From: Pyropia haitanensis
Taxonomy: Eukaryota; Rhodophyta; Bangiophyceae; Bangiales; Bangiaceae
Direction of reading: 5' to 3'
DNA: 64,000 nt
NCBI GenBank assembly: GCA_008729055.1
Contig: SDUX01000020.1
Coordinates: 62,001-126,000 of the forward strand
Numbering within the stretch: position 1 is the stretch's first letter; the number at the start of each line of letters is the position of its first letter. Below, piece by piece: positions 44,230 through 55,834 of this stretch. A model generated the notes under the pieces. That model saw only the letters and a list, made by a program, of their open reading frames with translations, made no database searches and was not told the DNA's origin. The position numbers and the translations under genes are program-made.

Positions 44230-45120
44230 CCCGCACCTGCCGGTCGCCTGGCTGCCCGCCGCTGGCGCCGGCGCACGCCCCCCCCCCCCCCCCCCCCCGG
44301 CTGCCTGCACCCCCTGCGCCACCCCGCTGCCGCTGCCGCCGCTACCCCCCCCACGCCCCCGCACTCTTGCTCCTTCTTGGCCCGCCGGCTGGCCTGGCCG
44401 CTGCCGGCCGCCTGGCTGCCCGGCGGCGGCAGCGGCGCCCCCCTCCCCCCCCCCACTGGCCTGCTGGCTGCTTGGCTGCCCTCCGCCGGCGCTGTGGCCG
44501 CCTCCCCACTCCAGCCGGCAGCCTGCCACCCCCCCGCCACCCCGCTGCCGCTGCCGCCGCTCCCCCCGGCCCGCCCGCTCTGCTGGCTTCCCCTCCTGGC
44601 CCGGCGGCTGACCGGGCCGCTGCCGGCCGCCTGGCTGCCCGCCGGGGGCAGTGGCGCACCCCCTCCTCCCTGCCGGACATCTGGCTGCCCGGCGGCGGCA
44701 GTGGCGCCCCCCCTCCTCCCTGCCGGCCGCCTGGCTGCCCGTCGGCGGCAGTGGCGCCCCCCCTCCTCCCTGCCGGCCGCCTGGCTGCCCGCCAGCGGCA
44801 GTGGCGCCCCCCCTCCTCCCTGCCGGCCGCCTGGCTGCCCGCCAGCGGCAGTGGCGCCCCCCCTCCTCCCTGCCGGCCGCCTGGCTGCCCGCCGGCGGCA
44901 GTGGCGCCCCCCTCCCTCCCCGCCGACTTCCTGCAGCCCCACCTCCACCCCGCTGCCGCTGCCGCCGCTCCCCCCCGTCCGCCCGCCCACCCCGCATTCT
45001 TCCCCTCCTGGCCGGCCGGCTGGCCTGGCCGCTGCCGGCTGCGTGGCCGCCTGAGGGCGGTGCATCCTCTGCCTGTCCCGTACCGGGTGTGCCGCCCGCT
45101 GCCAGCCGTCTGGCATCTGA
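44230..45120. repeat. Minisatellite field with 60-bp units and a higher-order repeat
   Basis: From about 44,590 to 44,930 five to six near-identical 60-bp units occur (landmarks CTGGCTGCCCG, GGCAGTGGCGCCCC, CTCCTCCCTGCCGGC). A larger block (CACCCCGCTGCCGCTGCCGC ... CTGGCCTGGCCGCTGCCGGC) appears three times, near 44,320, 44,530 and 44,940. Both strands are open because 60 is a multiple of three. I do not take these frames as genes. Confidence 0.8.
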
Positions 45121-45409
45121 AAGCCGGCACAGTCGGTCTCTCCCCCCCCTTTCCCTGGCTGAACCCCCCCCCCTGTCCCGCCTGCCGCCACCAGGTGTGC
45201 CGTCCCCTGCCGGCCATGCGACTGCTCTAGGCCGGCAGGGCAATGCGCACCCGCCCCTCCCAGGTACCCCCCTGCCCACCTCCGTCGGGATGTGCTGTGG
45301 GCGGCGGCCGCCCGATTGCTCTGCGGCGGCATTGCTGCGCTTTCGTTCTCCTGGCTGGCCAGCCACTGTGGTACGGCTTCCCCCTCCCACCCCCCTGCTT
45401 CCTCATGTG

Positions 45410-45650
45410 GGAGACGCTTGAAAGAGCTCGGTCAGTGAAACGCGACAGACACAATCCGAATTCTTCAGATCGAATGAATTTATCTGTGAACCAAGTGCCA
45501 TACAAGGACGATCAAACATACATTCAAGACCCATCATTGCTGTATTCGTCCACAAAATCACCCGACTGAAATTCAACAATGGATATTGGAAAACTGTTAT
45601 GCAACGGATGTGAAAAGCGGGACCAGAATAAAATTCGGACACCCTCTGGA
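45410..45650. other. AT-richer island, no gene
   Basis: About 240 bases fall to roughly 45 percent GC in a 75 percent surrounding. CCGAATTCTTC near the left side and GAATAAAATTCGG near the right give a weak inverted similarity, which could mark a small decayed element. Evidence is thin. Confidence 0.3.
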
Positions 45651-46001
45651 CCGCCCTGCTGCGAGCTGTAAGCGGCCAGGCAGGACGAAACTGCGGTTTT
45701 TCGGCGGCATTGGCGGGCGGCGGCCGCACCTCTGGCCGCGCGCGCCAAGTCACCCCTCCCGCCGGCCGCCCGCTGCGGCCACTGGGCCGCGCCCCGCCCG
45801 CTACGAGCGGCAGCGTCCTCGCCCGCCGCGCGCGCGGTGGGCGCGGCGCACGGGCGCCCGCCCGCCCCGCGCCGTTGCGGGTCGCGGCTGCCGCGGCGTC
45901 CCGCCGCACCCGCCTCATGGCGCGGTCCCGCGGCGGCGCCCCGCGGCCGCTGCCAACGTCGCGTCGGCCCGCGCCGCCCCCCCCCCCGCCCGCCCGCGCC
46001 G

Positions 46002-46044
<43 letters not shown>

Positions 46045-46090
46045 CGCTCGGGCGCCCCCGCCCCCCCCCCCCCCCCCCCGCCCGCCCGTG

Positions 46091-46951
46091 ATGGCGGCGC
46101 CCCCCCCCCCCCCCCCCCCCACGCCCGCGGCGGGCCCCCCCCCCCCCTGCGCATCGCCCCCATCACGGCCGTCCCCGCGGCGGCGGGCTTCACCCCCCGC
46201 GCGGCGCGCCCCCCCCCCCCGTGCTCGTCGACAACGCGCCCTACTCGGTCGTCCACCACCTGGCGGTGCTGTCCGCGGCGGGCGCCCCCCTGTACGACCT
46301 CCCCGCGGTGGCCGAGCCGCGCGGCGCGGTCGGCCTCCCCGTCGACCGCCGCGGGCGCGTCGGCCTGCTGCGCACCTACCGCCCGGTGCCCGCGGCGCAC
46401 GCGGCGGCGTTTGTGTTTCCGGCGCCCGCGGCGGGCCGCCACGGCTTCCTGTCGGTGGAGGTGCCCCGCGGCTTCCCGGCGGCGGGCGAGGCGGGCGCGG
46501 CGGCGGCGGTGCGGGAGGTGGCGGAGGAGGTCGGCCTGCCGCTGGCGCGCGTCGGCGGCGTGCGGCCGCTCGGGTGGGTCAACGTCAACACGTCGGTGTA
46601 CCTGTCGGACATCCCTGTATTTGCGGTGCGCGTGTGCCTGGCGGGTCAGGGGGAGGGGGGGGGGGAGGGGGGGGCCCCGCCGGGGGGGGACGGCGCCGAC
46701 GGGGGGGGCGCCGCGCCGGCGGACCCCTACGAGGCCATTGCCGGGGTGGACTGGTACACGCCCGCCGACGCGGCGGCGCTGGTCGCGTCGGGCCGCCTGC
46801 GGTGTGGGCTGAGCTTGGCGACGCTGGCGTACGCGCTCGCCTGGGGTGGCGACCGGCTGGCGGCGTTTGGGGCGGCGCCCGCGGGGCACCCGCTGGACGG
46901 GCTGCTGCGCGGGGGCGACGCCGCCGCCGCCGCCGCCGCGGCCGCAGCCGC

Positions 46952-46983
<32 letters not shown>

Positions 46984-47569
46984 CGACCCCCGCCGCGATC
47001 AGCGGCTGGCTCGAGGGCCTGCTGGTGGAGGCGTGGGAGCGCGGGGTGGCCGCCTGGGGCGGCGCCCTGCGCGGTGACGGCGTCGTGCTGTGGGCGCCCG
47101 GCGGGGGCGCCCCCGCGCCCGGCGTGCGCGCCGCGCTGGCCGCGGCGGCCGAGTGGCGGCCGGCCGGGGGCGGCGGCGGGGGCGGCCCCGGCGGCGGCGC
47201 GTGGGTGCTGCGGCGGCCCCTCTGCTGCGACGCGCTGTCGGTGGAGCGGGTGTGGGTGGCGGCGTGCGCGGCGGCGGGGGAGGCGGCGCCGGCGGCGGCG
47301 GTGGCGGCGGCGGCGGCCGCGCCCCTGCCGGGGGCGACCGCGGCGGGCGGGGGGGGGGGCGCGGCGGGGGGCAGGGGGGGGGTGGGGCGCCCGCGCCCCC
47401 CGTCCGCGTCGGCGAGCTGCTGTGTACGGTGGCGGCGGCGGACGCCGCGGCCTTTTTTGGCGCGTGCCCGCCCGATGTGGGCTGGGCGCAGGCGCCCGCC
47501 TGGGCGGGTGTGCCGGAGCGGCAGTCCCTGCGCCTGCCGTCTGGCGTGCTGTCGGTGCGCCGGGTGTGA
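46091..47569 (+). CDS. Nudix hydrolase
   Basis: ATG 46,091 (MAAPPPP) leads through three C-runs to IAPITAVPAAAGF and LVDNAPYSVVHHLAVL. A beta-rich stretch (VGLPVDRRGRVGLLRTYRPV) precedes a perfect Nudix box at about 46,466-46,538: GFPAAGEAG...VREVAEEVGL, matching Gx5Ex7REUxEExGU with every Glu present. WVNVNTSVYLSDIPVFAVRV completes the fold. A Gly-rich insert and a second ~250-residue region follow, ending in GVLSVRRV; the last part is reached through a G-run frame change near 47,350. The box defines a pyrophosphohydrolase; the substrate is unknown. The long C-terminal extension is unusual for the family. Confidence 0.8.
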
Positions 47570-47711
47570 GAGCCCGCGTCGGAGGCGATCGCGCACTCGT
47601 CAGCGGTCTTTCATCCTGTGCGCTGGCGCAAGCGCAAGCAAATACGGACAAAGCAGTGTGTTTTACTCTTCGCCTCCGACGCGCCCGCAGGCGGCGCGCA
47701 CACGCGGCTGC

Positions 47712-49277
47712 TCACGGTGTCCCTGCAGCGGCGGGGATGGGCGCTGCGGCCGCTCCCGCGGCAGCAGTACTCGGAGGCTGTGTCACTCGGGTGAATGTGA
47801 CTTCCGTGGCGGTATGGAGCCAGCACGATGGCACCCCGCAGAGCGTGCCTGTGATGGGGTGGCGCTGCAGCAGGTCGACCACCGCCGTCACCTCCTTGTC
47901 CTGCATGGCCCGCGTGACGTCCTTGAAGGCGACCGTGTTGATCTTGGCGGCCTCAACGACCCCGTTGACGCTCACGCGGTCCTTCAGCTGACTCCAGAAG
48001 TCCTTCCAGTATTCCCACGTGTGCAAGCGGCTCGCGACGTGGTGGCTCACCTGCTCCAGCACGGGGGCCTCCTGCATCACCGCCCGCAGCATCAAAAACA
48101 GCACACTCAAAAAGCGCAGGGTGAGAACCTTGCTCCGGTCGCCGAACATGTTGCTGTAGTCAACCTTTGTGGACACCGTCAGGCGAGTACACGAGGACTC
48201 CATAAAGGCTGCCTCCCACAGCACGTCCACCACCGCCTCGTAGTGGCCTGACCACTTGGTGTCGACGTTGAGCAGCCACTCGCCCGCCCTCGTGTCCGTG
48301 TGACCGCGGGCGTTGGACTCCATGAACGCCTCGACGGCGCCTCGAATAGCCACGCCACACCGGTCGCAGTAGCGGCCCCGCACGGCGCGTTCGTACAGCT
48401 CATCGCTCATGGTACCGCCGTCTTGCAACTCGTCCACCATGTCCAGGTAGCGGGCTTGGAGTCGAACGGGGAGCGCCCTGGCAGCTCCCCCAGTCGCCCC
48501 GCCGTGACCGACGTCAGGGAAGGGTGTGACTGCCAACGGTTTCAGCTCCTCCGTCCACAGGTACATAAACGGGTCGAGCGCAGAGAACACGGCGTCCACC
48601 CACCGGCCGCGAAGGTCCCACGGCTGCGCCCCCTGGTGTACCGTCCACAACACGCCCATTTCCAAGAGCATGGGCCCGTCCCAAGCACGCTTCCGCTTCA
48701 ATTCCAGACACCCACGCCCGGCGTTTGAGACAGGTGCAGCTGGCGTGGCGCAACGACGGATGACGTCTTGATGGGCGTTCAGTTCGGGTACGTCGCTCAA
48801 CGCCCGCAATGGCGTGACGGGGAGCTTGTTGGATGCCCAGTAGACAATGCGCGAGAGGGAGACGCCGCGTTGACCACACAGCAAGTACTCGCGGGCGACA
48901 GCTGCCACCTGATTGCGCGTCGTCCGCGCACGCATCATCGACTGCACTCGGCGAAAGGAGGAGACGGTCCGCTGGAGTGACCCGGAGAGGGGGGCCCAGG
49001 GCGCCGCCATCAGGCACATCACCCATGCGACCGCCTTCGGAGACTTTCGATCGCGGATGAGGAAGCCCAAGACGACGGACCCAAAGATGAGCTGCGCGAG
49101 GAGGATGCACATCGCACACCGCCATCCCGAGTACACTCTGTACTCTGAGCGGTCTTGGGCGCCCTGCCTTCCGGTAGGGTTACGGATGAAGGAGTAGAGC
49201 GCGACGAGCAGGGCGGTGAAAAAGGCCGTCGTCTCAAAGGCTCCAAAGTTCAAAAACGTGGGGCTGTCTGGATCCAT
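47712..49277 (-). CDS. 521-residue membrane protein, unknown
   Basis: ATG 49,277 starts MDPDSPTFLNFGAFETTAFF. Hydrophobic segments are ETTAFFTALLVALYSFI, CAMCILLAQLIFGSVVLGFL and AVAWVMCLMAAPWAPL; another, LRFLSVLFLMLRAV, lies near residue 420. Between them is a soluble domain with paired Cys (GRYCDRCG). The frame is intact and free of homopolymers, and GC is near 60 percent, unlike its neighbours. I recognise no family. Composition resembles the genes at 57.8 and 30.2 kb. Confidence 0.7.
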   Translation of the reverse strand: MDPDSPTFLNFGAFETTAFFTALLVALYSFIRNPTGRQGAQDRSEYRVYSGWRCAMCILLAQLIFGSVVLGFLIRDRKSPKAVAWVMCLMAAPWAPLSGSLQRTVSSFRRVQSMMRARTTRNQVAAVAREYLLCGQRGVSLSRIVYWASNKLPVTPLRALSDVPELNAHQDVIRRCATPAAPVSNAGRGCLELKRKRAWDGPMLLEMGVLWTVHQGAQPWDLRGRWVDAVFSALDPFMYLWTEELKPLAVTPFPDVGHGGATGGAARALPVRLQARYLDMVDELQDGGTMSDELYERAVRGRYCDRCGVAIRGAVEAFMESNARGHTDTRAGEWLLNVDTKWSGHYEAVVDVLWEAAFMESSCTRLTVSTKVDYSNMFGDRSKVLTLRFLSVLFLMLRAVMQEAPVLEQVSHHVASRLHTWEYWKDFWSQLKDRVSVNGVVEAAKINTVAFKDVTRAMQDKEVTAVVDLLQRHPITGTLCGVPSCWLHTATEVTFTRVTQPPSTAAAGAAAAPIPAAAGTP

Positions 49278-50650
49278 GCTCGCACCCGGACCGTGGCGAG
49301 GCGGCAACGTCAACGCAGACTCGACGAGGCCAACGGCCCAAGGCGCAGCGGAGCAGCCTCGAGCAGTGCAGGTCGGCTCTTGAAGTACCCCCCGCACCCT
49401 CCCCAGCACACTCTCTGAACGGCAGGCTTCGCAGGCGTCGCGGGGCGGCGGCCGCGACTGCTCAGGTGGGGCCCCGCCCGACCAGCCCCGTCACCCAGAG
49501 CAGCCAACGGCCGCGCCAAGCATCACAGCACCCACCGCGCACCCACCGTGCCCCCCAACGCAGCCGCCCCACCGCCCTGCAGCACCGCCGCTGCGTCGGC
49601 GACCACGCTGCCGCCCCGCAGGCGTGCACCAGCTCGGCAAGTGTCAGGCAATCGATCCACCGCTGCGGCCGCGGGCGTCGCAACTGCGGCCGCTACCGCT
49701 GTGCCTGCCGTCCATCATGCAGTGGTCGGCCGCACGATGACGTCCAGGACCGGACCGGGCTCGCCGGGGCGGCCAACCAGCCGTGTCCAGGTGGGGTAGC
49801 GTCCAGAGCGCTACGTTCCGCGATGGCTCTACAGACACCGGGTGTCTGTAGAGCCATCGCGGAACGTAGCGCCGACAGACCTCGTCCCAGGGCTGTACTT
49901 TGGACGCGCTCCGTGCGCCACAGTGTCATGGTTTGGGAGCCGCAGGTTCCCGTCAGGCGCATGCACTGCTGCCACGGCGAGTGGCACCTTCGCTCCTGGG
50001 ATAGGGCGCCCGGGTCGGGCAAGCAGTGCGCTAGCAGCCTCTCCTGCTGTCCTTGCTGCATAACAGACCAGCTTTGAGTGGGGCACCCATCAAAGGCCGA
50101 CCACAGTGGTTCGGCGAGACGGGCTCGGTCCTTGTCAGGCGGAAGCAGCCGTGCGCAGCGTAGGCCGCGCCGGACACGCGCTGCTGTCGCAGGTGTCAGG
50201 CGTCAGACCTGCACGCAACGGATTTGTTCAAGAGGAAATTGAGAATTCGTTCCCCGCACGCGCGCAGCACCGTCCACTTTCCTTGCAGAGAGTATTTCTG
50301 CGGATGGAATTGACGGCACTGGCGGGGACAGGAGCGCGGCGCGCGTGCCGTCGATCCCGACGCGCACTCCGCCCGCCCCGGCCTTCACCCTGCGCCTCCG
50401 GCCCCACACCCGCCCACCTGGTCCGCGACTCGCGGATCCCCCCCCCCTCCGGCTCGCGACGCTCGATCAAGTGCGCTTCTTCTTGCTTCCCCTTGACCCT
50501 TGAGCCCGCCCTCCACGCCAGCTGCTCTCCTCCGCCCCCCCACCTCTGGCACCCGACGGTGGCGCGCACGCCGCCGCCCGCTGCGCGCGCGCCGCCGCCG
50601 CCGACTCCCCCCCCCCCCCCCCCCCCCCCGCGCCGCCTGCCGCCGCCGCG
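49278..50650. other. Mid-GC interval with a long palindrome, no gene
   Basis: Apart from the palindrome at 49,808-49,872 no supported feature is present. Several short frames overlap on both strands without motifs. The last 250 bases are pyrimidine-rich and probably serve as promoter and leader of the gene at 50,651. Confidence 0.4.
49808..49872. repeat. 65-base near-perfect palindrome
   Basis: Arms 49,808-49,839 and 49,841-49,872 are exact reverse complements of 32 bases each around a single G. The arm begins GCGCTACGTTCCGCGATGG. With practically no loop it is a palindrome able to extrude as a cruciform. No TA or other target duplication is evident. Confidence 0.9.
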
Positions 50651-51684
50651 ATGGCCGGCGGGGGCGCCACCCCCTACCCGACGCCGCCCTACCCGCAGCT
50701 GCGCGCCTACCCGACGGTGCGCGAGACGATCGCCGGCTTCCGCACGGGCGACTGGGCGGCGGTGGCGGGCGTGTCGGCGCTGTCCGCCCCCTTTGGCTAC
50801 TACATCGGTACGTTGGCGGGGCGGGGGGAGAGGGGGGGGGGGCGGGGAGGGGGAGGGACGCCTGCGGCTGCGCCGGCGTGCCACGGAGTGGGCGGATGCG
50901 CCCGCTCTGCAGGGGGAGGGCGCCCCGCGGGTGCCGCCGGCGGGTGTGCGGGGCCGGCGGTGGGGGGGGGGGGAGGCCGGCCGCGGCGGGCGCCGCCGCC
51001 CGGGCGGCGGGCGTCACCCCGCTGCGGGGGAGCGGCCGGGGGTGTGCGGCGGCGGGCCCGTTTGTTTCTCTCGGGGGGGGGGGGGGGGGGGGGGGAGGGG
51101 GGGGGGGGGGAGGGGGGAGCGCCGCCCGCCGTGCGGGGCGGCCCGCCCCGGGCGGCCGCGGCGCGGCGGCCGTGGGCGGCGGGCGGCGCGGGCGGGGCGG
51201 CCGCCCGGCGGCGTCCGCACAGCAGACGCGTCCCGATGGCGGCGGCGGCGGCGGCGGCGCGCCGCGCGGGCGCGCCCGCCGCGGCGCGCGGCGACCGGCG
51301 GTGTCGGTGCTGACGCGTCCCGTGTTACGCGCGCGTGCTGGGCGGGCGCCCGCCCCGCGCCGGTCGGTGTGGTCCCGCGTCGGTGCGCGCCATCCGCCCC
51401 CCCCCCCCCCCCCCAACCCCTTCCCCGTCCTGCCTCTCGTGCCCCCCCCCCCCCCCCTTACAGGCAAGCCCACCATCCGCATGCCGTCCGTCTACATGGC
51501 CGTCGCGCTCGGCGCGTCGGGCGCGCTCGCGGCGGGGATGCAGGCGAGCTTTTGGCGCCTGACGGGCTACGCGGAGAACGGGGCGGAGGCGGCGCGCTAC
51601 GGGGTGCCGGCGGCGGCGGCGGCGGCGGCGGCGGGGGGGGCGGCGGAGGCGGCGCCCGCGGGTGGCTCCGTCTCGTCGCAGTGA
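50651..51684 (+). CDS. NUXM/P3-type accessory subunit of respiratory complex I
   Basis: Exon 1 (50,651-50,807) codes MAGGGATPYPTPPYPQLRAY, PTVRETIAGFRTGDWAAVAG and APFGYYIG. A GTACGT donor at 50,808 and an acceptor CTTACAG ending at 51,463 define a 656-base intron. Exon 2 (51,464-51,684) continues GKPTIRMPSVYMAVALGASG, ALAAGMQASFWRLTGYAENG, AEAARYG and an Ala/Gly tail. The spliced protein has about 125 residues. YPT..ET...F...D....AG....P.GYY.GKP.IR.PS and the late RL.G..EN..E.A are the pattern I know from the fungal 20.9-kDa/NUXM and plant P3 subunits. It has one hydrophobic helix before the intron and another after it. It should lie in the inner mitochondrial membrane. Confidence 0.65.
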
Positions 51685-52379
51685 CCGCCGGGGGGGGGGG
51701 GCGGCGCGGGGTGTGCTTGGGGGGGGGCGCGGCCGCCGGCTCGGCGGCGGCGGCGGGGAAGGGGGGGGGGGGGGTAGAGGGGCTGAGGGGTGGGGGGGGG
51801 CAGCGCGCGCGGCGGTGGCACCGGCGCGACGGCGGCGGTCGGGGACGCGCGCGCGGAGCGGGCGGGGGCGGCAGGAGGGGTGCGCTCGTTGGCGGGGGGG
51901 GGGGGGGCGCCCGCGCTGCGAGAGGGGTGCGGCTGGCGTTCGGGCGGCGCCGCACGGCCGCCGCCGCTGGCGCCACGGGGCTCCCGACGACGATTCCGCC
52001 AGGTGGGGGGGGGGGGGCGAGAGCGAGGTGGGGGGGGGGGGGGCGAGAGCGGCGCGCGCCGCCGCGGCGCCGGGCGGCTGGGCGGGCGGCGGCGGCGTGG
52101 TTTGGGAGAAAAAAAGAAGCGTCGGGCGGCTCTTCTATTCGAGGGACTTTGACGGGGGGGGGGGGGGGGTGGGAGGGGGGCCGACCGACCCGCCCCGAAT
52201 GGCCGTCGGCGGCGGCGGCGGCGGGGCGGCCGGGCGCGGGCGGCCGCACTGGCGGGCGCGGGGGGGGGGCGCCGCCGCGCGCCCGCGGCGCCGCCGGGGC
52301 GGGCGCCCGCCGCCGGCTGCCCAGCCGACACGCCACGGCACGCGGGACGGGGCGCGCGCCGCGGCGGCCGCGACGCGGC
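51685..52379. other. Spacer between tail-to-tail genes
   Basis: G-run-rich with no motif. An A-run on the plus strand at 52,108-52,114 provides U-rich sequence about 270 bases after the minus-strand PEX6 stop. Confidence 0.4.
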
Positions 52380-54589
52380 TCAGGCGGCGGCGCCGTCTGT
52401 GCCAGCCGCCGCCGCGGCCGCCGCCGCCGCCGCCGCCGAGACCGCCGCGGCGGCGGCGGCCGCCCCCTCCGCCTCCGCCTCCTCCCCCTCGTACCGCTGC
52501 CGCAGCCGCTCGTACGCGGCCAGCACCTCGGGGGACAGCGACGGCGTGGCGCGGTCGGCGGCGGCGCGCAGGTCCGCCATTGTCACCACGACGCCGCCGC
52601 CCCCGGGGGCGCCGTCGCCGCCACCGCCGTCGTCGCCGCCGCCGCCGCCGCCGTCACCCGCCGCGGCCGCCGGCTCGTCCGCCCACAGCCAGCCGTCCCC
52701 CTCGTCCCCGTCGCCGCCGTGGTCTGTCCACCAGGCCTCCCCCCCCCCCCCGCCATCGTCCGCGCCCCCGCACGCCTCCGCCTCGACGCCGCCATCGGCG
52801 CCGTCCGCGTCGTCCCCCCCCCCTCGTCCGCCCGCCTCCTCACCGACTCCCTCCGATGTCCCCCCCTTCCCGCCCGGCTCGTGGTCGGCGGCCCTCCCCC
52901 CCCCCACCCCCCCCCCCCCCCCCTCTGGCTCCCCCCCCCCCCCCCTACCTCCCGCCGCACCGCCCGCTCCACGGCGGCCGTCCAGGCGGCCTTGACCACC
53001 CCCGCCAGGTCCGCGCCGCTCAGCCCCCGCCCCGCGAGGGCGCACCCCAGCCCCCCCCAGTCGACGTCCCCCCCCAGGCGCACCCCCCGGCCGGCGGCGG
53101 CGAGCACCCCCGCCACCGCCGCCGCCCCCGTCGGGAGCCCCACGTACGCGCGCACGCCGAGGCGGCCGCGCACCAGCAGCGCGCCGTCGACCAGGTCCGG
53201 CCGGTTGGTCGCGGCGACGACAAAGACGCCCCCGCGCGCGCCGTCCATCTCGGTCAGCAGGGTGGACACGACCCGCCCCGACACGCCGCTGCCGTCGCCG
53301 CCGCCGCCGCCGCCGTCGCCGCCGCCGCCGACGCCCCGCGCCGGCGCCAGCGCGTCGACCTCGTCCAGGAAGAGCACCGCCGGCGCGGCGGCGCGGCAGG
53401 CGCGAAAGACGCGGCGGAGCCCCGCCTCGGCCTCCCCCACGTAGGGCGACAGCAGGGCGGCGGCGTTGACGGCGAGCAGCGGCGCCGCCGTCGCCGCCGC
53501 GAGCGCCCGCGCCAGCAGCGTCTTGCCCGTCCCCGGCGGGCCGTAGAGCAGCACCCCCGCGGGGCGGGGCGCCCCCGGCGGGTACAGGTCCGGCCGCGCC
53601 AGCGGCGTCGCCCACGCGGAGAGGAGGGTGGCGAGCGCCGGCGGCGCGCCGCCCACCGCCTCGAGGGGCACCCCCGCGGGGGGGGTGGTGCCCCGCGGGC
53701 GGGGGGCGGGCACGCCGGGGGGGGGAGCACCCGCCGCGCGAGCGCCGCGAGGGGGGTGCCGGGGGGGGGGGGGGCCGGCGCCGTCCCGGCGTAGGCCAGC
53801 GTCAGCCGGGGGAGGGTGGTGCCGGGGGGGAGCCGCCGCGCGAGCGCGGTGTGGTCGGCGGGGGGGCGGCCGGGCAGCAGCGCCGCCAGGTGCGCGACGA
53901 CCTCCGCGGGCGACGGCGCCGGCAGGTGGAGGACGGCGGGGAAGAGGGCGGTGAGCGCCGCCGGCGGGCCGGGGCCAGACCCATCGGCGGGCGGGGGGGG
54001 CTCTGGCGGCTGCCCGCCGCCGTCCCCGTCCCCGTCATCGTCGTCGCCGTCGTCGCCGTCGACACCACCACCGCCGCCGCCACCGCCACCGCCACCGCCG
54101 CCGTCGGCAACGCCCACCACCATCACCCACCCGTCGGTGCCACGGGGCCACCCCTGCGCCCACCCCTCACCCTCCGCCGCCCCCCCCCCCCCAGCCCCTC
54201 CCAGCCGTCCCCCCCCCCCGCCCCCCCCCTCCCCAGTACCGCGCCGGCGCGATGAGCTCGGCGAGGGCGCGGCCGACCCCCCCCCCCCCCCTCCCCCCCC
54301 CCCCCCTCGGTCAGCCCCCCCCCACCCCCCCCAGCAGCAGCACGCACCCCCCCCGCACCGCCGCGGCGGCGGCGGCGGCGGCGCGCACCCCCCCCGCCCC
54401 CCCACGCCGGCCTCCACCCCCACCAGCGGCACGCCCGCCGCCGCCGCCGCCGCGCGCACCGCGGCGCGCTTGCCGGCGCCCCACGGGCCGGCGAGGAGCA
54501 CCGGCGGGCAGCGGCGGCGGGTGCCGCCGCGGGCGAGCGCCGCGAGGCGGTCCACCACCCCCGCGTGCGCGGCGGGGGTGGCCGCGGCA

Positions 54590-54621
<32 letters not shown>

Positions 54622-55572
54622 CGGGGCGGCGGCGGTGGGGGCGGCGGTGGGGGGGGCGGGGGGGGGGGGGGCGGCGCCGGCGGTGGGGGTGGCGGCGGCG
54701 CCGCCACCAGCCGCGTCCGCCGCGGGTGGACGGCCGCCCAGCCAGCAAACGGGCGGCCGCCCACCGCCACGGCCGTGACGGTGACGGGCGGCGGCGGGGG
54801 CGCCGTCGCCGCCTGCCACGCGCGGGTGGCCGCCGCCCAGCCGCCGTCAGCGGGGGGGGAACCGGCGGGCACCGCAACGGCAGAGGGGCGGGCGGCGGGC
54901 AGCGGCGGCGGGGGCACCACCCCGGCGTACACGACGCCGCGGCCGGGGTCGCCGCCGCCGCCGCCGCCGCCGGCGCGGGGCCAGCCCGGGTCCCCCCCCA
55001 GGGCGGCGCCGAGGCGCACCCCCCCCCCGCCCCAAACAGCGCGGCGACGCGCGCGGGCGCGCCGGCGACGGCCACCGCCTCTGCCGGCGGCAGGCGCACG
55101 CCCGTGAGGGTGACGCGCGCGCCGGCGGGGGCGGCCGCCGCGACGACCGCGGGGGGGCCCACGCGGTGCGGGCGGGCGCGCCAGGGGGGCCCGCCCGACG
55201 CGGACGAGGGTGGGGGGGGGGGCGCCGCCCGTCGCCGCCGCCGCCTCCGCCACCGTCGCCGCCGCCGCCGCCGCCGCCGCCGCAGGCGCCGCCGGCGGGG
55301 CGACGGAGAGGAGGGCGTAGGGGGGGGACGGCAGGGGCGGGATGGCGGCGGTGGGGACGAGGACGGTGGGGTTGGCGTGGGGGGGGGGGGGGGTGGGGGG
55401 GGGGGGAGCGCCCGCAGGTCGAGGGGGGGGAGGTGGGGGGGGGGAGGGGGCCGGCGGCGGCGGCGGCGCCGCCATTGGGGGACTGCGGGGGGGGGGCGGC
55501 AGCGGCGTCGGGCGACGACGGTGGGCCGCCGCCCGTCTGGGGCGGAATGGGAGGAGAAGGCGGGGGCGTCAT
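52380..55572 (-). CDS. PEX6: Peroxisomal AAA-type ATPase PEX6
   Basis: A possible start is ATG 55,572 (MTPPPSPP). The N-terminal half is reached through several C/G-run frame changes: PTVLVPTAAIPPLPSPPYAL, ...ARVTLTGVRLPP..., then a degenerate first ATPase domain with LLAGPWGAGKRAAVRAAAAA. The second ATPase domain is intact: VPLEAVGG, VLLYGPPGTGKTLLARALAA (Walker A, about 53,520-53,545), SPYVGEAEAGLRRVFRACRA, AVLFLDEVDALAPARG (Walker B, about 53,355-53,380), and VVAATNRPDLVDGALLVRGR. The C-terminus VVVTMADLRAAADRATPSLS, PEVLAAYERLRQRYEGE matches the typical PEX6 ending (VTM.DF..A....PS.S..EL..YE.LR). One good and one degenerate nucleotide site also fits PEX6. With PEX1 it extracts PEX5 from the peroxisome membrane. 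Confidence 0.8.
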
Positions 55573-55824
55573 TGGGTGGGGAGGGGGGTGCACATCCTGC
55601 AGCCTACGGGGGGGTGGGGGGGAGGGAGAGCTCGTGGACGCCGCAGGCAGCCGAGCAGAGGCGGCCGTGAAGCAGGCGGCGCGTCCGGCTCCGCCACGCC
55701 GCGATGCGGCGCAGGCCGCGGCGCTACGCGGATCACACGGCGGCGTCTCGCCTGCAGGAGTGGAAACTGGCGCAGGCACATCATGACTCCGCCCGCGCGT
55801 CGAGGCACGGGGTGCACGTCGGCT

Positions 55825-55828
55825 AAAA
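55825..55828 (-). terminator. RNA polymerase III terminator (T4)
   Basis: TTTT on the minus strand, six bases after the discriminator A of the tRNA gene. Confidence 0.7.
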
Positions 55829-55834
55829 TAGCTG

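Noticed and set aside
43963..45390. Frames of over 370 codons with 20-residue repeats on both strands of the minisatellite field
   Set aside because: The 60-bp unit is a multiple of three, so any frame stays open. No non-repetitive conserved part exists.
45410..45650. Small transposon ends around the AT-rich island
   Set aside because: The inverted similarity is short and no target duplication is visible. It is kept only as an unassigned island.
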